A DNA stretch of 64,000 nt from contig JAPJBO010000839.1 in the NCBI GenBank assembly GCA_030068145.1, forward strand, positions 36,498 through 100,497. Direction: 5' to 3'. The stretch is from Diplonema papillatum (lineage: Eukaryota > Euglenozoa > Diplonemea > Diplonemida > Diplonemidae). Under the pieces are notes generated by a model. That model made no database searches. It was not told where the DNA came from and worked only from the letters and a program-made list of their open reading frames with translations. The translations under genes were made by a program, and so were the position numbers. Shown in pieces: positions 51,889 through 63,000 of the stretch (positions are counted from its first letter, which is position 1; each line of letters starts with the position of its first letter).

Positions 51889-52592
51889 GTTAGAACAGAG
51901 ACTTTCTTTTAGTGTGTCCAATCCTGGTAGTGTGATTTTTTTTGTGCTCGCGGCAACGGTTTTCTGAGTAATGTGAAGGTTTTGTGTACTTCAGCAGTTT
52001 TCAGGCAAGTCGACGCCCAACTCCACAGTCACGTCAACTTATCAGTGGAAATCGTGAAACATGCGCTAGCGACATCATTTCAACACGAAGATCACTGGTA
52101 GATCTCACATCTTCGACAGTCCAGCTACAGTGACCGTCATGATTCAACTGGGGGTCCTCCCCTACACGGTCGGGGATCCGCTCTTCCGTTTGAATTGCAG
52201 CCACTACATACGAATGGGCGAAAGAAAGCATGTGCTCTATGTCATTCGACCGGCAAGGTGGAAGAGAGGCAAATATCCGGGCTGAGAGACAAGGGGGCCA
52301 GTGTGCGGTTGACGCTCTTCACATCAGAGATTAGTATCCGGATTGAGAGACAAGGGGGCCAGTTTGCGGTAACGTTCTTCATCGAGATGAGTATCCGATT
52401 GAGGGCGCAGTTGACGCTCTTCATCGGAGATGAGTACCTTTGGTGCACGACGGAACGCAAATAAGAGAAAAGGGGACGGTCGGGACAGTACTGCGATATT
52501 TTATTGACCCGACCTTCCCGGTTGAAAGCTGCTTCCCGGGGCACCCAAATGTAGGTTTCCGAAAAAGACGCAGCAATAGGCGAGAGGGCGCG

Positions 52593-55064
52593 TCACCTCC
52601 TTCGCTTGCGATCCTCGAACTCGCTGTCTTCCATTCCTCGTTTAGTCTTTTGAGGGCAGGCTGCCTGGCGGGTTGTGAAGCCAGCGGTGCTGCCGGATGC
52701 GGTCGTTGGATCCGGCAGACGCTGAGACGGGTTGTCTCGGAATCTCCTCGCAGCGCACGATGCGCCGCCGTCGTCGCGCGAGGCGGGAGCTGCCGACCTC
52801 GCGTTCGAGGTCCACCGATCCCGTCGGCCACCGGCTTCGACCGGGCTGCTCGCCGTCCTTTTTGCACGAGGCTCGAGCCCATTGCCATCGTATCGACGCT
52901 TCTGGGCCTGAGCCTGCCCGGCACCCTGCGCCCCAGCAGGGGAGAACTGAAGGAAGACCTTGCCTTGCGGAGAGATGGACTGGATGCGGACGGTGACAAT
53001 GTCCCCGATGGCGGCCTTGTGCCGCATTAAGCCCGAGGTGCACCCGATGTCGACGAATGAGCCCCAGTCGACTACGTTGGAAACGACCCCGGTTACTGTC
53101 GTGCCCACCGCCGAGGCATCGATGGACTCGATGCCGATGTTTTCCGGGAGTAAGCTCGGGGCCTCGAACTTGTCCCGGCCGCCGCCGGTGACGACATTCT
53201 CGACCTCCCGAACAATCGCCCGAAGCGCCCTCTCCCCGACACCAAACACATCGCCAGCCGTCTCGAACCCGCCCATGTCCTGGACCATCTTCGCCAGCTC
53301 CCCGGCATCCCAATTATCTTTCCCTTTACCTTCAACGCCGCACTTGCGCAGCAACTTCCTAGTCGCCGCATACCATTCCGGGTGCACACCACTCTCATCC
53401 AGCCACTCGGAACCGCCGTAGACCCTTAAGAATCCAGCGCACTGTTCGAACGTCTTTGGTCCCATCCCTTTGCATTGTTTCAGCTCCTCCCTGGACTTGA
53501 AGGCGCCGGTATTCTCCCTCGTCGCGACCAGCCGATTCGCCAAAGCGCTGTTCAGGCCGGGGATGTACTTCATAACGTGGGCGGACGCAGTGTTGACGTC
53601 GATTCCGGCTCTACCGACGATGGAAGTCACGGTTTCGACCAGAGAGGAGGAGAGCTCGGTTTTGTTGAGGTCGTGCTGGTACTGGCCGACCCCGAGGTGG
53701 ATGGGGGGGACCTTGCACCTTTCGGACAACGGGTTGAGGACGCAGCGGGCGAGGAACACCGCGCTCCGCACGGCGACACCGAGGGTCGGGCTTTCCTTCT
53801 TGCCGAGCTCGCTCGCGCTGTACACCGACGCGCCGCACTCGCTGACGCGGGCCATGGGTCGCCGCCAAGACGGATCCAGCGACCAAGCGCGCCTGAGGAA
53901 CTGCTCGACCTGCGTGCCCCCGCAGCCATCGCCCACGGCCACCAGCCCGACGGAGTGCGCGGCAATGGCGTCGCGCAGGGTTTCCCGCGACTCACCCTCG
54001 CGCGCCGCGGGCGGGAGCGGGTGCACCACGAACGTGTCGAGCACCTTCCCGACGCCGCTCACGACGGCGCACTTCGTCCCGTGCTTGAACCCCGGATCCA
54101 GCGCGAGAACCGTCACCGGAACCGCCGGCCGGCGGGACAAAAGATGGCTCAAATTCGTCTCGAACACCGACACCGCCTGCATTTCGGCCCGCCGGACGGT
54201 GTCCTTCCACGCGACGTTCTTCGACGCCGCGAGGGCCTTTTTGTGCGCCGCCTTCCAGCAGGCGTCGTCGAGCCTGGCCAAGGCGCCGGGTTCGAACCAA
54301 TTCGAGGTGATCCGCTTCAAAAGGCAGTCGGCCGGCTTGTCGTCGTCGTGCGACAGCGTGATTTTACGGGTGACCCTCTTGGCGTCCGTGTGCCGGCTGA
54401 TGGCGAGGGCGGCGTAGCCGGGGAGCGTGGCGAGGCGCGAGCGGAAGGCCTGGTACTTGAGGAGCTTTTCGTCGGGATCGCCGGCCTTCGCGGCTTCCTG
54501 CTTCGTCAACGCGGTCTCGACAAAGCCTTCCGCGAGGACAACGTCTGCGATGGTTCTCCGAACCCTGCGGTCCTTCCACAGAATGTCGATGAGCAGTGCC
54601 CGCAGGTCTTCCAAGTTGTTTTCGCATGCTTGTTCATCAACCACGCGCCCTTGCATCACCTGCTCGAGGAGATCTCCTACGCGCTCCGCGGCTTCGGTGA
54701 CTTTGCTCTTCCTCGTTGTCTTGTGCTCCTTCGCAATCTCCTTCACCTCCGACTCCTTCTCAGCGGCTTCCACCTGCGACCGAATGTGACCGACACACCA
54801 GGCCTCTTCCAACGCCTTTTCTCGTGTCGCCTCCAGTTTCGTCACCCTGCACAGTTCGTCCCTTAGCACGCGAAGCTGACTCTCGTCGAGACCGCCCGTC
54901 TCATCTTGGCGGTACCTCGCGATGAACGGAATGGTGCAGCCGTCGTCGTAGAGGCGAGATGCGGCGAGCACCTGTCCGTGATGGATCCCTGTCGCCTGCG
55001 TAACCGCCGCTGCAACATTCTTCGGTTTGCTTGTCGAGCTACTGGGACCCCCCCCTGCGCTCAT
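52593..55064 (-). CDS. Tex/SRBD1-family S1 RNA-binding protein
   Basis: A nucleic-acid-binding protein of the Tex/SRBD1 family, linked to transcription or RNA metabolism. The N-terminal Tex region has GCTIPFIARYRQDETGGLDE; a YqgF/RNase H-like region has LALDPGFKHGTKCAVV and SVGLVAVGDGCGGTQVEQFL; then SVYSASELGKKESPTLGVAV, a helix-hairpin-helix part (YIPGLNSALANRLVATREN, KQCKGMGPKTFEQCAGFLRV) and an S1 domain (GTTVTGVVSNVVDWGSFVDI). A basic, Ser/Arg-rich tail follows. The start is the Met of MSAGGGPSSS, because the upstream extension is hydrophobic and unlike the family. It is 823 residues and apparently intronless. Confidence 0.92.
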   Translation of the reverse strand: MSAGGGPSSSTSKPKNVAAAVTQATGIHHGQVLAASRLYDDGCTIPFIARYRQDETGGLDESQLRVLRDELCRVTKLEATREKALEEAWCVGHIRSQVEAAEKESEVKEIAKEHKTTRKSKVTEAAERVGDLLEQVMQGRVVDEQACENNLEDLRALLIDILWKDRRVRRTIADVVLAEGFVETALTKQEAAKAGDPDEKLLKYQAFRSRLATLPGYAALAISRHTDAKRVTRKITLSHDDDKPADCLLKRITSNWFEPGALARLDDACWKAAHKKALAASKNVAWKDTVRRAEMQAVSVFETNLSHLLSRRPAVPVTVLALDPGFKHGTKCAVVSGVGKVLDTFVVHPLPPAAREGESRETLRDAIAAHSVGLVAVGDGCGGTQVEQFLRRAWSLDPSWRRPMARVSECGASVYSASELGKKESPTLGVAVRSAVFLARCVLNPLSERCKVPPIHLGVGQYQHDLNKTELSSSLVETVTSIVGRAGIDVNTASAHVMKYIPGLNSALANRLVATRENTGAFKSREELKQCKGMGPKTFEQCAGFLRVYGGSEWLDESGVHPEWYAATRKLLRKCGVEGKGKDNWDAGELAKMVQDMGGFETAGDVFGVGERALRAIVREVENVVTGGGRDKFEAPSLLPENIGIESIDASAVGTTVTGVVSNVVDWGSFVDIGCTSGLMRHKAAIGDIVTVRIQSISPQGKVFLQFSPAGAQGAGQAQAQKRRYDGNGLEPRAKRTASSPVEAGGRRDRWTSNARSAAPASRDDGGASCAARRFRDNPSQRLPDPTTASGSTAGFTTRQAACPQKTKRGMEDSEFEDRKRRR

Positions 55065-56078
55065 TGCGCACCTTTGGACGATGACAATGAATGAGAAAGA
55101 AAACAGTATTGCGCGAGTACTCACTCGCAGAAGGGGAGACGGTCAAACTGACTACCTTCGTGCTTGCGTCCCCTGCGGGTGCAAAACTGTGCTTGTGTGG
55201 GAGCTTCGCAGACCGCCAATCGCCTGCTGTTTTTCTAGCGTTTCTTGCGGTTTCACGCTTCGATGTTTTGGGTTTCCGGTTGACCATAGGAGCTTTCTCA
55301 TGCGACGAGGTATGATAATAGCTCTGTCGAGCCAACCCCACTTTTACTCCGGGGGCGCAGTTGAATAGTTTAAAATGAGCCAATTCACCTGCCCCCTGAT
55401 CGAGCGTAATCGAGCGTAATATTTTGGATTAGAATGCAAAGAATCTGTGGCGATAATCTGCATCGCCGGCGGCGCGGTTATCTCTTCGCACGTGAAGTGC
55501 GTAATATAGTGGAACTGAGTGTAGTAGAGTGTAGTAGAGTGTAGTCGAGCGTTGTAGAGTGTGATCGAAATTGACCACTGGTGGACCCCTGGCTGGCCCA
55601 TGAGCGACCATGTTGACCACTGTCTGGCCCAAGAAGTGCCAAGCACAAGCATACGAGGGACGGAAACCGCAGGCAAGTGGGCGATGTGTATATGAGACCG
55701 GAAGATCTCGGGATGAAGATGTTCTACATGATGGCAACAAAGAACAAGCAAGCTTCCGAAGCGGTCGGCCGCCGTTTTTGGTTTTCTCTCGCGTCTTCCC
55801 AGCTCCGCCACCTTCCCAGAGGCTTGGGGAGAGCCACGAGCTCTGGCTGTAAGGGACGAGACCGAGGTGCGACGCTGGCCCGGCCGCAATCTGTATGTGC
55901 CGGCCCGGCCCGATTAGGCGTGAATGGCGCGATTGGGCCCACGCGCATGCAGCCTGTCTGCTCGCGGTCGCGCCGGCCGGCCCGCAACCGCAACCACATT
56001 CGCTTGTGTCCACGCACCAGCTCTTCTTATCGAGCTAGCAATCCAGCTAAGGAGCACAACCGAGGATCCGAGGCGGAA
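55065..56078. other. Intergenic, with dispersed hairpin repeat copy 2 at 55428-55497
   Basis: TTAGAATGCAAAGAATCTG, GGCGATAATCTGCATCGCC and GCGGTTATCTCTTCGCACG match 10570-10645. A GTGTAGTAGA minisatellite lies at 55515-55560. No gene is supported. Confidence 0.5.
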
Positions 56079-56183
56079 TCATGCCCCACAGTGGCCGCAC
56101 GAGAGCAGACAGCGAGGAAGGCCGCGGGGAAAGGTGACTCCGGTCGTCGCCGTCTCCTTTTTCGTTGCCGCGAGCGGCGCTCG

Positions 56184-56216
<33 letters not shown>

Positions 56217-57578
56217 TCGCTTTCCTACTGGCGTTTCCCGCTGTACACCCACCTGGGTGGGTGAGGAGGGCCTCTTCTTCTTGTTGCGTCCGGGGGTTGA
56301 CTGGACGTTCGGCTTGTTGGACTGGTGGTGGCCGCGGCTGCAACATGCCGCCGGTCGCCTCTGCGTCAGCGTAGGGAGCCTTTTGCACTCTTGGCAGGTT
56401 CCTCTGCCATGCGTGCGGCAGGCATGATGCCCGCTGCGGCAACACGCCGCCGCCGTCTTGCACTCGCCGCACTTCGTCGTGCTGTGCTCTGTGCACACCG
56501 CGATCGGCTGCCCATCGTTCGCGTGGTGATGGTGCCGGCAGCACATCTCTACCGTGGGAACGTCCCTTCGGACGAGTGCTCTGCACGCCTCACACTTCCC
56601 TTTGTGATGGGTCGCGCACGTGACGAGTGCCTTCTCTATACCGACACCCGGCATATGCACGGGGTCTGGGTGCAGTTGTGGTGGGGCAGGCAGGGCCCAC
56701 CTCGCCGCTCTCCCGATCGTCCAGTCAGGGTACGTCGGGCACTGCGTCCCTACATCGCTTCCTTTCACTTGTTCCTCAAGTATCGTCCCCGTGTGTGCCT
56801 CGCGAAAGCGTGGCCTGGGCCGTATACCCGATATCCCCGTGATGCCCATGAACGACAGCGACGTCGTCGGGCACACCCTCTCTCCTCTCATGCAGCTTCC
56901 CAGCCCTTGCTGTGCCGCCAGCTTGTCCAACGCGCTCATCATGCAGCGCAGGACGTTTCCCCGTTCTCTCACCCCCTTCGGCGCATTCCCGTGCAGCGGC
57001 ATGCTGAGGCCCGAGAAGAGTTCAAAGTCGATCGCAAGCTCCAGCATTGACGCCTGCCCGTTCTCGGTCCATTGCATGTCCGACAGCCACGCTACCAACG
57101 CATAAAACGTCGGTAGTCCCCAGGTCTTGTTCCGCTCCCACGTCCATGCCGGGGCAATCCGCGCGAAGGGGTGGTCAAATTTCTCGGCAGGCATCGCATT
57201 CGCTCTCGACCAGGGGGTCGTGGGGTTCCTGGCCACCCAGCCACGTGCTTCGAGCCCAGCCCGTTCCGCAAGGATTTCAGCCATCATCTCCTGGAGCCGC
57301 CTCGAGAATTGGGCATTCTCGGGTACTACCACACCGTGTTCCAGCGTGCATCTGGGCCAGTCGGCCCGGTTGGCTGCCATCAGCTCGGCATGTGCCTCTC
57401 GTCGCCGTATGTGCGAGTACGCTCCGCAGTCCCAGAATACGTGTTTCTCGTCCTCGGTGTCGCCGCTTCCACAGTGCTTGCACGGGATGTTTAGCAGCGG
57501 CTGCCAAACATCCCGTGACACCGCGCAAGGTGGTAAAACGCTCGTTTGTTTTCTTTTCGAATGCTTTTGATGGGGCAT
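56079..57578 (-). pseudogene. 3' part of a non-LTR-type retrotransposon ORF
   Basis: The open frame begins without a polymerase. Near its start is a zf-RVT-like zinc-binding motif, CKHCGSGDTEDEKHVFWDCG, which in non-LTR elements sits after the RT. The middle (about 100-300) has no domain I recognise. The C-terminal third has three Cys/His clusters of one pattern (C..H..GKC.EC...CC..HHH: HHKGKCEACR, STTKCGECK, GRGTCQECK). An Ala-Arg repeat (RAARAARAARAARA) from a GCTCGCGCC microsatellite lies near the end. The missing upstream half is replaced by a PLE fragment, so this is a 5'-truncated copy, though the 499 codons remain open. Confidence 0.6.
57483..57522 (-). ncRNA. PLE terminal hairpin with perfect 10-bp stem
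   Basis: CGGGATGTTT (57483-57492) pairs perfectly with AAACATCCCG (57506-57515) around the constant loop, followed by GTGACACC. The 5' outer arm and GCCGCCCACG block are missing. The hairpin is read through by the retrotransposon frame as RDVWQPLLNIPC. Confidence 0.6.
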
Positions 57579-57629
57579 GCAGGCCTGATATGCAAGAATG
57601 GAAAAGAGACGGGGGAAAAGGAAAAGGTT

Positions 57630-58120
57630 TGTGCCCTCGTAGCTCGCCGGGCCAGCGCTCCAGATAGGACTGGGCTAGGTACTTTGGTGGCATGCGGGGT
57701 TTTTTGCACAGGTGCGCTCGTGGATTTCGACACCCCGTGCGTTGGCGAAAGATCCGCCGCTCAGTTTTTCGGTTGCCCCACAGTGGGAACATTCCAGTGG
57801 CTGAGCGTTACCTTGAGATGTCTTATCAACATCCTGGTCGGACCGTGTCTTCTTCGTCTCCGGTTTCCCGCTTGGTGACTGGCTGGCTGTTGGACTGGCT
57901 GTTGGCATGCGTGGGCGTTTTCTGCGAGGTGGCGACTCGGGTTGCGACTGCGATAGGCCTTCGAGTACTTCGTTGAAGAAGCTTGACCCGTCCCCAGTGG
58001 GATTGGGAACGGGACCCATGTTCGACGACCGGGTGATAAACCGGGTTTTTGTGTCATCGTTCGTGTTGCCCTGGTCTGGTATGAAGTGTCATTGGGCAAT
58101 GTGGCCAAGCAGTTGGCGGT
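57630..58120 (-). mobile_element. PLE 3'-terminal fragment
   Basis: The 3' tail (CCCTCGTAGCTCGCCGGG..., diverged from 55-120) is preceded on the coding strand by a C2HC-finger frame like the C-terminus of the intact PLE. The RT and nuclease parts are absent. About 110 nt further on lies the terminal hairpin at 57483-57522, repeating the 3'-end-then-5'-end layout of 17.5-17.8 kb. Confidence 0.7.
57675..58019 (-). pseudogene. C-terminal PLE fragment with C2HC zinc finger
   Basis: After a Pro/Ser-rich stretch it reads CSHCGATEKLSGGSFANARG then VEIHERTC, matching CRFCG...FANWFGVSIHERTC of the intact PLE in spacing and residues. The finger (C-x2-C...H-x3-C) is therefore a conserved family feature. 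The frame lacks RT and protease, consistent with 5' truncation. Confidence 0.65.
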
Positions 58121-58157
58121 TAGAGCCGTTTCCTACTTCGATGTAACCCCCCCCCCC

Positions 58158-58312
58158 CGCATAATAATAACTTTTATTTAATAATACGAGCATATTTAAT
58201 AATACGAGTATATTTAATAATACGAGCGTGGTTGGTCTATATTTAATAATACGAGCTTATTTAATAATACGAGTATATTTAATAATACGCGTATATTGAA
58301 TAATACGCGCAC
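58158..58312. repeat. AT-rich short repeat array (TTTAATAATACGAG), block 1
   Basis: About nine copies of TATTTAATAATACGAG with 14-18-bp spacing. It is separated from a second block in the same orientation by about 400 bp without a gene. Confidence 0.85.
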
Positions 58313-58714
58313 ATTGAGGAACACCCATATGCACCATAGTTTGAGCCCGGAGAGAAGGAGCATGTGACACTGACCGGTGGGCCCCAAAAGTGCAGAAATC
58401 GCTGAACGGTGAAGCCGTAAAAGCCGATACAGGTCCAAATCTGGAGAAGGGCTAATGCCCTGAACATACTCAACAACAAAACACATTCTGTCACCAGGCA
58501 ACAAAAAGAAAACGGCTGGTGCACCGCCTACTGAGCTGCCGTACGAGGCTGAGATGGAGGGAGAGCTCGGTGTCCAATGTGCAGGCTCGGATGCCGGTTC
58601 CATTGTGGCCCTCGAGACGGCCGAAATGGCTATTCAGAAACGATGGCACGGGCGGGCGCACCGACGACCATGCACCAGTACGACGCCAACCCTGACGGGC
58701 GGCAACGCCAAAAA

Positions 58715-58840
58715 ATGCGCTATTTAATAATACGAGCTATTTAATAATACGAGCTATATTTAATAATACGCGCTATATTTAATATTACGCGCTATAATTA
58801 ATAATACGAGCTATTTCATAATACGAGCTATTTAACATTA
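58715..58840. repeat. AT-rich short repeat array (TTTAATAATACGAG), block 2
   Basis: About eight copies of the block 1 unit, several with CGCGC variants. Confidence 0.8.
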
Positions 58841-59288
58841 TGCGAGGGGAAAATCTTAGTTTAATGTTTAGGCAGAGCACTGCCTCTCATGCATGGTTGA
58901 TGCTAGCATCAAGTCTTCTTCGAGGAAGATGTCGTCTAGGAAAGGGATGCAAAATAGAAAATAGAAAGTTGTAAAGAGGGGAGTGTACGGCTCCCAAAGT
59001 GGGGAATGAAACCTTGAGGGACTAGCCCCCTGTATTTTTTTCACCGCGGTGTTGTGTGCACCTCGTTCTTCGTCTCATGTTTCGCTCTTGAACGCAGACC
59101 AATCCAAAGTCAGAGCTCATCAGTGGGTCCTTTGGATGGGGATTTTCAGTCCTGTTCCGGTGCGAGCACAACTTGGTTTCATGTGTTTTCCTTCCTTCAT
59201 TCGTTTTTTTAAAAAAAGGGGGGTTTTGGATGGGATTGTGGCTCGTAACCAACCGCCACGGGGCACTACTTTCAAGGGTTGAAAGTGT

Positions 59289-59945
59289 TCAAGCTCTCTC
59301 CAGGGAAACGATGTAGCCGTTTGTTGTAAACTTGACAGCACATTCTTCCCATGAGAGAAGGGACACTTGCTGGTCGTCGTAACACACCCAGACGTCGTTT
59401 TCTCGCAGCACGGTGTAGTAGTGTCCAGCTTGCACTTTCCCTGTGTGGACGATGAAGCCAGTTACTCTGTAAGTGTCTTCCCCGATCGTGATGGCTGGTT
59501 GAATGGGCGTGCGGACTTTTAGCTTTATTTCTTCGCCTGTTCTCTTCGACCGTTGGGCTCGCTTAAGAGCCACATCCATCACACTTGGGAAAACGTAGAG
59601 CTCTTTTGTGGAGCCCTCCGTTCTTCGGTGGCATGTATCGCAGTCGACGTCGGGGATACGGGTTGCCTTCTTGTTCTTCACTTTCCGTACAAGAACTTCA
59701 AGTGGTTCGGTGTAGGCTTTTTCTCTGTTCTTCAGCTCAACAAGGAGGAATGGCTCCAGTGCTGGTGCCGCTGTGTTGGATCCTCCGCATTCGAAGCAGG
59801 TCGTCAGTCGGGTGTAGGTCACCGTCGTCGGATCGTCGTCGTCACCCCTTACGCAACTTCTGATCCACGTCAGGAGTTCGTGAGCATCCCGGTGCTGGGA
59901 GTCATCGTCTGTCGTGTCAAACACGAGACTTCGGATTGTGGCCAT
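59289..59945 (-). CDS. USP-family deubiquitinase fragment linked to the PLE
   Basis: The 218-residue frame has USP signatures in order: HRDAHELLTWI (QDAHEFL-like), zinc-knuckle pairs CFECGG and CDTCHR, then the His box VHTGKVQAGHYYTVLRENDV, WVCYDDQQVS and the C-terminal NGYIVSLER. The Cys box (NxGNTCYxNS-like) that should lie some 70 residues before HRDAHE is absent; the frame upstream soon meets TAG, and that space is occupied by the RT frame. So either an exon supplies it or the module cannot cleave ubiquitin. The first Met is 62 nt downstream of the RT stop, in another frame, so reinitiation or a separate transcript would be needed. Confidence 0.75.
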   Translation of the reverse strand: MATIRSLVFDTTDDDSQHRDAHELLTWIRSCVRGDDDDPTTVTYTRLTTCFECGGSNTAAPALEPFLLVELKNREKAYTEPLEVLVRKVKNKKATRIPDVDCDTCHRRTEGSTKELYVFPSVMDVALKRAQRSKRTGEEIKLKVRTPIQPAITIGEDTYRVTGFIVHTGKVQAGHYYTVLRENDVWVCYDDQQVSLLSWEECAVKFTTNGYIVSLERA

Positions 59946-60007
59946 CGAGCTGTGAATGTCGCGACCAGCGTCAAAGTCCGTAGAGTTTACGAACTATAAG
60001 CTGCTCT

Positions 60008-63000
60008 TCATTCGTTGGGAGGGCTCGGTGATTCCGGCGGAGCGGCGGGTTGTTGTGGTGCGCGAATGCCGATGAATCGCTTCTCTACGTTGGTGGGGCG
60101 TCCCTCGTCGTATGCCTTTCCGACATAGTAGTAGAAACGCGACAAGACCCGGGCATCCAGTTCGTACTTTCCGTACGTTTGCGTGACGAAAGTGTCGAAC
60201 ACGTGCCGGAGTTCGCGTCCAGAGAACCCTCGGTTTCGCAGTCTGTAATATACCTTCATGATCTCGACCTTGAGGTCTGGCATGTTGTTACAGATGCGGG
60301 CAGCTCGAATTAGGGCTCCTTTGAAAATGGACGTTCCAGTGTTGCGCGGAACGGTTGACTCGGCATGCGTGTACTTGATCGGGTACCACGGAAACTCTTC
60401 GCCCTTGTCGAGGACGGAAAGCCGGATGTAGTCCGTTTTGATATCCCTTTCAGCCCTGATCCGCATTCCCAGAAATACCACGTCGTCTACACCTTTCGAC
60501 GTTTCTGAGTATTCCATGCCGTAGATCGCCTCCGGTGGGGGTCGAACCCCCCACGTCAGGAAGTCGTCGATGAATCTGACGCTGTCGGCGTGGGCTCTGG
60601 CCTCTTCATGGCGTCCTTCCGCGATCAGGCTGTCGATGTACAGCTTCTCACACCAGTAACAATACAGGTTGGCCAGGTCCGGGCTCGCATTGCCGCCCAT
60701 CGGGATTCCTGTTACTTGTTGGTAACATCTGCCACCGTTCGTCACGAAGGTGTTTCCGACAATGAATTCGACAAGCTCCCGGATTTCTTCCACACTGTAC
60801 GCCGTCATGTCTGCTGCTTCGGCGTTACTGAACTCAAACCGGTGTTTCGACCGCTGTGCCTTCAAGTCAAACCCTTTTTCCGACTTTGCGTACTCGAAAG
60901 CTTCCAACACAGCAAGCATGACATAGTCAACGATCCGTTGTTGTGGAATCTTTGTGTACATCTCCTTAAAGTCGAATGTTCGTGGGGTTTTCTTGCGCAG
61001 CCGTGCGTAGTTCGTCTTAATATGCACGGCTACGCCATCGATCGACTCTACGACGAAGAAGCGACGTATTCCCGTCTTTGCGCGCGACACTTCGTCTTTG
61101 CCTTGCAGTGTAGCCAGAACCAGTTTCAAAATGCCAGATGCTTCTTGGTGGGCCGGGGTCGTCGAAGCACGCGTTTTCGGTTGTTTTTTGTGGGCCCGTC
61201 GTTCATCTTGTACCTTCTGCTCGTCCTTCTTCTCGGCATTTCCTTTCTCCGAAACACCAGCGATGTAACGCATTCGTGGTTGGGGCTTATGCAGCTTCGG
61301 GATGCCGTACAGATACGGCAGGATGTTAGAATGCGGGAAATTGTGGGACTTGTTGAAGGCTTGGTGCTGCTGGAGGATGCTTTCAACGGAGCTGTCAAGC
61401 TGTTGATAGGTTGAGCTCTGCTGTAGCTCATTGCGCACAAGTTCCTTGTACTTCTCTTTGCAGATGAAACCGAAGTCGTGAGAGGTTTTGTCTACAGGGA
61501 GAATGACAAGATGTTCCTGGAGCTTTTTCAGCGCTCGTAGGGCGTCTCGGAGGTGGGGTTCGTCGGTGTGCGCGTTGAGTGTTCCAAGGACGGCGTCGAA
61601 CTCCTGAGTCAACGTTGCAGCGAAGTGTGATTTCTCGTTCTCGCTACACTTCCCGAAGTTCAAGTCTACGAACTCTTCGACGTCATGTCGCATCGAGTCG
61701 TAGAGCGACATCGGGCTGCTTGCGACCCGATACTTTCGTCCCTTGCGGAAAAGGGACAGAAGTGCTTCGTCTGTCTTCAGGTCCGTTGCGAGTCCCAAAG
61801 CGTGTCCGTCATAGTTACTGGACACGTTGTGTTGCTGGCAAGGGCAGACCGACTCTGTTCTCACTGGTTGACTTGTCTCGTAGCTGACTTCCGTGACGTT
61901 GCAGACGAGAGTTGCCAGGGGTGGCTTGAGACGGTTGCTCACCATGAGGTTGTCGAGGACGGCTGGGTTGGGACATGCATCACGAACCCGCGTTCGGGAA
62001 AGGACGCCGGCGATTGCTGTGCGGTCTTGTGCAGGGTGTTGGTGGGTCAGTTTGAAGTAACGGCGGGGAGGTGCTGCCTTTTTGTCGGTCCGGTTCCGTA
62101 TGCGCTGGCCGAGGAGTCGTTCGAGTGTCCTCACCTTTTCTGTTACGCTCTCGCCTTGAACGAAGGTTCTCATCCAGGTGCGAAGGCGTAAGGCACGGTT
62201 GGGGTGCCAGGTGGACATGTCGTATGCGCCCAGTTGGTCAAGGGGAAGCTGGATGAGGTGGTCCAGTTGCTTCCGTAGTCCCGAACAGAAGCCTGGTGAG
62301 GTATCGATCCGGAGCTCCCCATCTTGCATGCGGTGCCAGACGTTGCCATCGTTGCGTCGTTTGCGAAGGCGTTGTGGCGGGCGTTGCCGTTTCTTCTTTT
62401 TCTGTGGTCTGCGGCCAACCTTCTCCCCCTGACGCCTATTCGTCATGTTCAAGGGTGGGTTGAGCCACTTTATCCAGAAGTCCTCGATCGGAAGCGCTAC
62501 CCGCGGGAAGTCTGCTGGTTGCGTGTAGAGCCGCTCCGGGACGTTCTGGACAGGGCAAGCGTAAAGCTTGCGGCCTCGTTTGCGAAGTTGTTGCGAAACA
62601 CGGTTGCTCTTGGAGTTTCGGTTCTCCCAGTGCTTGGTGTTCCGCATTTCGGCGGTCTTCGACGTCTGTCCAACGTAGAGGACCGTGCCTCCTTCGTTCA
62701 GAAGCGCGTAAATCACTCCTGTTCCGTTGTCGTCGATGTTCTTCGCGTCAACCCCGCATTTCGTCCGGCCGTCCGTTACCTTCTTGCCGTACCGCTTCCA
62801 GAACAACTGGATTGCGTTCCGTCTTCGTTCCGAATGGTCGTCGTCGTTGTACGGATGGTTCCGTGTGTGGGTAAAGGCGGCGAGGAAGCGGGTGTCAGAT
62901 TTGGGCCGTTTTGTTTTTTGCCGATCTTTTTTGTGTTTCTCTTTTTTGTGGGCGCGGTTTTTGTTTTTGTTTTTATCTTCATTTTTGTTTTCATTTTTGT

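Noticed and set aside
53475..54866. 463-codon plus-strand frame opposite the Tex gene
   Set aside because: Antisense shadow of a GC-rich gene; the Tex reading has complete family motifs.
59060..59125. Hammerhead-like CTGATGAG ... GAGCGAAAC on the minus strand downstream of the USP ORF
   Set aside because: Stem II can form, but no stem I partner for the preceding GGACCCA and no correctly placed GUH cleavage triplet were found.
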